Shown: positions 52,501-54,721 of the stretch, in pieces
How the letters are laid out: each line of letters starts with the position of its first letter
Numbering within the stretch: position 1 is the first letter of the stretch
Source: Paracoccaceae bacterium
GTDB lineage: Bacteria > Pseudomonadota > Alphaproteobacteria > Rhodobacterales > Rhodobacteraceae
Direction of reading: 5' to 3'
Length of the DNA: 54,721 nucleotides
Assembly: GCA_027492585.1 (NCBI GenBank)
Contig: JAPUEK010000072.1
Coordinates: 1-54,721 of the forward strand
Notes under the pieces: model-generated
What the model was told of the DNA's origin: nothing
The model's input: only the letters and a program-made list of their open reading frames with translations
The model's database searches: none
Program-made: the position numbers and the translations under genes

Positions 52501-52944
52501 GGTAAGCTTGGCACCCGCAGTGTCGAGATCACCAGACAGATGAATGATCTGGCCCACAAGCGCGCCGTTCTGCCACAGGCTGAATGACTGGCCGTCACTG
52601 TAGATGAGGTTCGGCAGTGATTTCAGCTTTTGCCACTGACGCTTGTCATGAGGATCGGTGAACTTGCGCGGATCTGCCCCTTTGCCTGGGGCTTTCAGTT
52701 CGATGAAGCCGGTCAGAGCGCTGCGAACGGTGACAGCGTAGTCAGGCCGTGTCCCAAGGGCGGAAAGGGTGCTTTCGCCGACAAGCGTGACCCAACCGGG
52801 CTGCTGGCCTGCGGCCTCTGCCAACGCTGTGATCAGTTCTTCGAGGGGCGCACGGATGTTGTCCTCAGGGGCGCCAGTGATGGCAGTGCTCGAGAGCTTG
52901 GCCTTGGCGGTTACGCCGTACTTGGAAATGATCTGATCAAACAT
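49585..52944 (-). CDS. Type ISP-like restriction-modification enzyme
   Basis: A 1119-residue protein. The N-terminus has a PD-(D/E)XK-like nuclease pattern (D68 in RPDYAVTV, E82 and K84 in IELKAPG). The centre is an N6-adenine methyltransferase (TGSYYTPPEVVQAM, motif I IADPATGTGTFLLG near 361, catalytic NPPYKEKAKG near 490). The C-terminal half resembles the target-recognition region of ISP enzymes (IPDNRLLNRPNPELWNGYSHG). No helicase motifs are seen, so translocation is unlikely; a single-chain type IIG-like activity fits better. Start at 52944 because GGGAG lies 6 bases upstream. It would cut unmodified foreign DNA. Confidence 0.83.
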   Translation of the reverse strand: MFDQIISKYGVTAKAKLSSTAITGAPEDNIRAPLEELITALAEAAGQQPGWVTLVGESTLSALGTRPDYAVTVRSALTGFIELKAPGKGADPRKFTDPHDKRQWQKLKSLPNLIYSDGQSFSLWQNGALVGQIIHLSGDLDTAGAKLTAPQTLVTLLADFLSWSPIPPDSPRKLAEVSARLCRLLRDEVLEELENGTQSLTDLATEWRGLLFPQADDAQFADGYAQAVTFGLLMARAQGIPLDKGIAHAALALRDTNTLIGTALRLLTDDPQTQKALSTAISTLTRVLHEVQWPTLSKGKPDAWLYFYEDFLEVYDNALRKKTGSYYTPPEVVQAMVRLTDEALRDPALFGRHEGLAAKDVTIADPATGTGTFLLGVLRKIAETVSDDQGAGAVGPALGAAAHRLIGFELQFGPFAVAQLRLMAEMRSLMGVSATGSGTGANLPQPRLFVTDTLGDPYAAQTQFSTMLAPIGNSRKEANAIKRDEPITVVIGNPPYKEKAKGRGGWVEKGSDGRAAPMKHWDLPLAWGLGAHAKHLKNLYVFFWRWASWKVFAPDLFETTGQATDDRGGIVTYITVSGFLNGPGFEKMRMELRRDCSDIWVIDCSPEGHQPEVATRIFQGVQHPVCIVLAARKKGKDRAIPARLHVRQLTSGPRKDKFTELDAITLSGLGWANGPSDWRAPFLAEAKDEWARFPALDALFEYNGSGVMPGRTWVIAPDAQSLTDRWARLVREKDPRTKEALFYPHEGGDKTLSKSTKVGLAGHEFRGIAVDKDTAGPVKPTRYSLRSFDRQWIIPDNRLLNRPNPELWNGYSHGQVFFTSPEDRTPENGPALTVTGLLPDLHHYHGRGGRAFPLWRDASATIPNVKFALIAHLTTTYGKPVTAPDVMAYIAALLAHPYFTARFKEDLIRPGLRVPITADAALFDRAVTLGREVIWLHTYGERFADPSAGRPAAPPRMPKVQGPTIPVGGTIPGAPHPLPDTMHHDPSTGRLHVGEGFIENVPTVVAEYQVSGRNVLRQWFSYRKADRTRPVIGDRRPPSALDKIQPDHWLPEYTEDLLNLLHVLGRLVALEPAQATLLDEICAAPLLTEAALTGAGALASAPVVKGKKVKAAAQPGLFD

Positions 52945-53028
52945 GAACTGCTCCCAACATTTTTTGTGCAACCGTAGCTGGAATCCATTCTAGAACAAGA
53001 CCTTTACGGCGAGACGCTTCAGCAGCGC

Positions 53029-53967
53029 TCACGCGCTGCCCGTCGCCATACGATAAACCGGGATGCCCATCTTGCGGGCTTTGTCGGCCAGGTTGTCCTG
53101 GATGCCGGTGCCCGGGAAGACCACGACGCCGATCGGCATGCAGTCGAGCATCTGGTCGTTGCGCTTGAAGGGTGCGGCCTTGGCATGTTTGGTCCAGTCC
53201 GGCTTGAACGCGACCTGCGGCACCTTGCGGTTGGAGGCCCAGGTGGCTGCGATGCGCTCGGCGCCCTTGGGTGAGCCGCCGTGCAACAGTACCATGTCGG
53301 GGTGTTTGGCGTGGATCTGATCGAGACGGTCCCAGATCGTGCGGTGATCGATGGTGTCTCCGCCCGAGAAGGCAACCTTCGGTCCCGGAGGCACCAGGCT
53401 CTCGGTCTCCGCACGTTTCTTGGCGGCGATGAAGTCGCGGCTATCGATCATTGCGGCGGTCAGGTGGCGATGGCTGGTGCGCGAGCCAGAACGCGGTGAC
53501 CAATGGGTTCCGGTGGCCTTGAGGAAGAGGTCGGCAGCGGTTTCGCGGAAGAGTTCCATGCTCTCGCGCCGGTCGATCAGGCCCTGGCCGATGTCGATCA
53601 GGGTTTCAAGCTGGACGGATTTCACCTCTGAGCCGTCTTGTTCGCGCTGAAGGCGTTTCTGCGCTTGCTCGTTGTCGTCGAGCTTGGTCTCGATCCGCTC
53701 GGCGGCGCGATGGAAGGTGTTGACGGTCGACCACAGGATCTCATCGAGGTCGAAATCGAGGCTGGTGTCGGCCATGGTGGAAATCAGGGCGTCGAAGATA
53801 TCGGCGACGGCGGTCTGGATGACGTGGTCTTCGGGCGTGATCCGGGGATCGGCCTCGCCCGCGGCCGGGCGGTAGCCATAGAGCTGGAGGTCCTGGATCA
53901 TGGTGTCGGTCGGCGAGGAGGTGTGATCGGGTTCGAAGTCGGTGCGATCAAAATCGGGGGCGTACAT
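53029..53967 (-). CDS. DUF2493/SLOG-type protein
   Basis: A 312-residue protein. The C-terminal 120 residues are the DUF2493 Rossmann-like domain (VAFSGGDTIDHRTIWDRLDQ, MVLLHGGSPKGAERIAATWA, PIGVVVFPGTGIQDNLADKA), which may bind a nucleotide-derived ligand. The N-terminal part is helical and acidic. I start at 53967 because GGAG lies 6 bases before; several in-frame ATGs lie further upstream. Such genes are common on alphaproteobacterial plasmids next to Toprim genes; the role is unknown. Confidence 0.75.
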   Translation of the reverse strand: MYAPDFDRTDFEPDHTSSPTDTMIQDLQLYGYRPAAGEADPRITPEDHVIQTAVADIFDALISTMADTSLDFDLDEILWSTVNTFHRAAERIETKLDDNEQAQKRLQREQDGSEVKSVQLETLIDIGQGLIDRRESMELFRETAADLFLKATGTHWSPRSGSRTSHRHLTAAMIDSRDFIAAKKRAETESLVPPGPKVAFSGGDTIDHRTIWDRLDQIHAKHPDMVLLHGGSPKGAERIAATWASNRKVPQVAFKPDWTKHAKAAPFKRNDQMLDCMPIGVVVFPGTGIQDNLADKARKMGIPVYRMATGSA

Positions 53968-54078
53968 GGGAAGCTCCATCGTCTGGACCGCGACCGTCGC
54001 GGCCTTCATGGCGACGAAAAGCCGACAAGCGGGCCGGTCTGGCAGCCCGAGCCTTTTGCGAGGGCCTTGATGGCCAAG

Positions 54079-54140
54079 CCCGACTATTTTGCCTCGCGAT
54101 GCAAAGGCGGGGTCTTCCCCGCCGGCGGAAAATAGTCGGG
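54079..54140. repeat. Nested perfect inverted repeats
   Basis: Outer arms CCCGACTATTTT (54079-54090) and AAAATAGTCGGG (54129-54140), 12 bp and perfect, enclose an inner hairpin GGCGGGG-TCTT-CCCCGCC (54106-54123). It lies in the gap between the DUF2493 and Toprim genes. Minus-strand transcription from the Toprim gene would run through it into the DUF2493 gene. Confidence 0.7.
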
Positions 54141-54257
54141 CGCCGCCATTGCCTGACCGGACCGCTTGTGGGCCGCTCGCCCTCTCAAAGGCCGAGGCGC
54201 GGTCCCGCTGATGGAACTGCAGCCTCGTATGCCCGTGACGAGATCGGACCTCTGGGA

Positions 54258-54721
54258 TCACCCGCTTCGACGGGTCACACGATCCTGCGTCTGGAAGCGG
54301 CTGACGTCCTCCGGCGCGAGTTGCACCCGGATATGCGCCCGAAGTGCATCCAGACCGCGGGTGACAAGATCGTCGTTGAAATCCCCCAACAAGGGCGAAA
54401 GCGTGATTGCCTCGATCCCGACCTCGTGGGCCCGGGCGACCAGGCTGTCCCTTGCACCGTCCCCCGCCGGATCGTTGTCGCGGACGATATAGAGCCTGCG
54501 CAGATTTGTCGGAAAGAGGAGGGCTGCGAGATGTCCGGCCGACAGCGCTGCAACCATCGGCATTTTGGGCAGGGCCTGTCGGAGCGAGAGCACGGTCTCG
54601 ATGCCCTCCCCCGCGGCCATGACCTCTTTGGCCAGCCCGAACCGGACCGCGTGGCCGAGCAAATCACCCATCGCCTTCCGCTGTGTGTCGACAGGCGCCT
54701 TTGAGCCGCCATCGCGCGCAA
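54258..54721 (-). CDS. Toprim-domain protein, 5'-truncated by window edge
   Basis: The minus-strand frame is open to the window edge, so the N-terminus is missing. It contains VMAAGEGIETVLSLRQALP with the Toprim glutamate, then LRRLYIVRDNDPAGDGARDSL with the D-x-D-type acidic pair, and ends near QDRVTRRSG. Toprim proteins of this kind are primase-like or DNA-processing proteins on alphaproteobacterial plasmids. A methionine at 54671 is internal, not the start. Confidence 0.8.
   Translation of the reverse strand, partial: ARDGGSKAPVDTQRKAMGDLLGHAVRFGLAKEVMAAGEGIETVLSLRQALPKMPMVAALSAGHLAALLFPTNLRRLYIVRDNDPAGDGARDSLVARAHEVGIEAITLSPLLGDFNDDLVTRGLDALRAHIRVQLAPEDVSRFQTQDRVTRRSG

Noticed and set aside
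1-54721. CRISPR arrays and insertion sequences
   Set aside because: No regularly spaced identical repeats of CRISPR length and no intact transposase gene were seen; the only phased repeats are the 8-bp units at 42053-42244.

Overview
The window is a high-GC segment of a conjugative repABC plasmid (or chromid), most likely from an alphaproteobacterium of the Rhodobacteraceae. This rests on the repABC cassette with an antisense RNA, the gene style of the VirB-type secretion system, and the dmeRF, HupE and chrBA cargo. No rRNA or tRNA gene was found, and both ends cut through genes.

Layout: (1) 1-3292, a partial Fic protein and a tyrosine recombinase broken by two in-frame TGA codons. (2) 3416-7140, repA-repB-repC on the minus strand, with two parS-like palindromes, an AT-rich stretch inside repC, a counter-transcribed RNA between repB and repC, and repeated operator-like motifs before repA. 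(3) 7190-9236, a putative DNA-binding protein and two small secreted proteins. (4) 9405-20862, a VirB-type type IV secretion operon (VirB1, 2, 3, 4, a lipoprotein, a VirB5/transglycosylase chimera, VirB5, a secreted protein, VirB6, 8, 9, 10, 11). (5) 20941-37175, a metal cargo island: chromate resistance (chrB-chrA, an MFS carrier, an Fe/Mn superoxide dismutase); dmeR-dmeF with an NreB-like exporter; a HupE-like permease with two accessory membrane or secreted proteins; and a NikABCDE-like importer whose last gene is a GntR/HutC-type regulator. (6) 37324-43960, the mobilisation module: VirD4/TraG, MOBP-like relaxase, MobC-like protein, a hairpin-rich oriT candidate, an 8-bp-phased repeat array, and a VirC1/VirC2-like pair whose virC1 is frameshifted. 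(7) 44000-52944, small proteins followed by a defence-like region: a Fic protein, an ImmA/IrrE peptidase plus XRE regulator divergent from a two-gene ubiquitin-like operon (Ubl-E2 fusion and JAB-E1 fusion), and a type ISP-like restriction-modification enzyme. (8) 53029-54721, a DUF2493 protein and a partial Toprim protein.

How it fits together: repABC maintains the replicon; the VirB channel, VirD4 and relaxase would move it; the cargo handles chromate, nickel and cobalt. The most interesting unit is 46338-49418. There a repressor/metallopeptidase pair resembling the DNA-damage switches of CBASS systems sits back to back with a compact ubiquitin-like conjugation operon, across an 18-bp inverted repeat that overlaps a candidate promoter. 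Second is the octanucleotide array next to the VirC1/VirC2-like genes, which I propose is an overdrive-like transfer enhancer. All functional statements are inferred from sequence patterns and family knowledge; no database search was possible.
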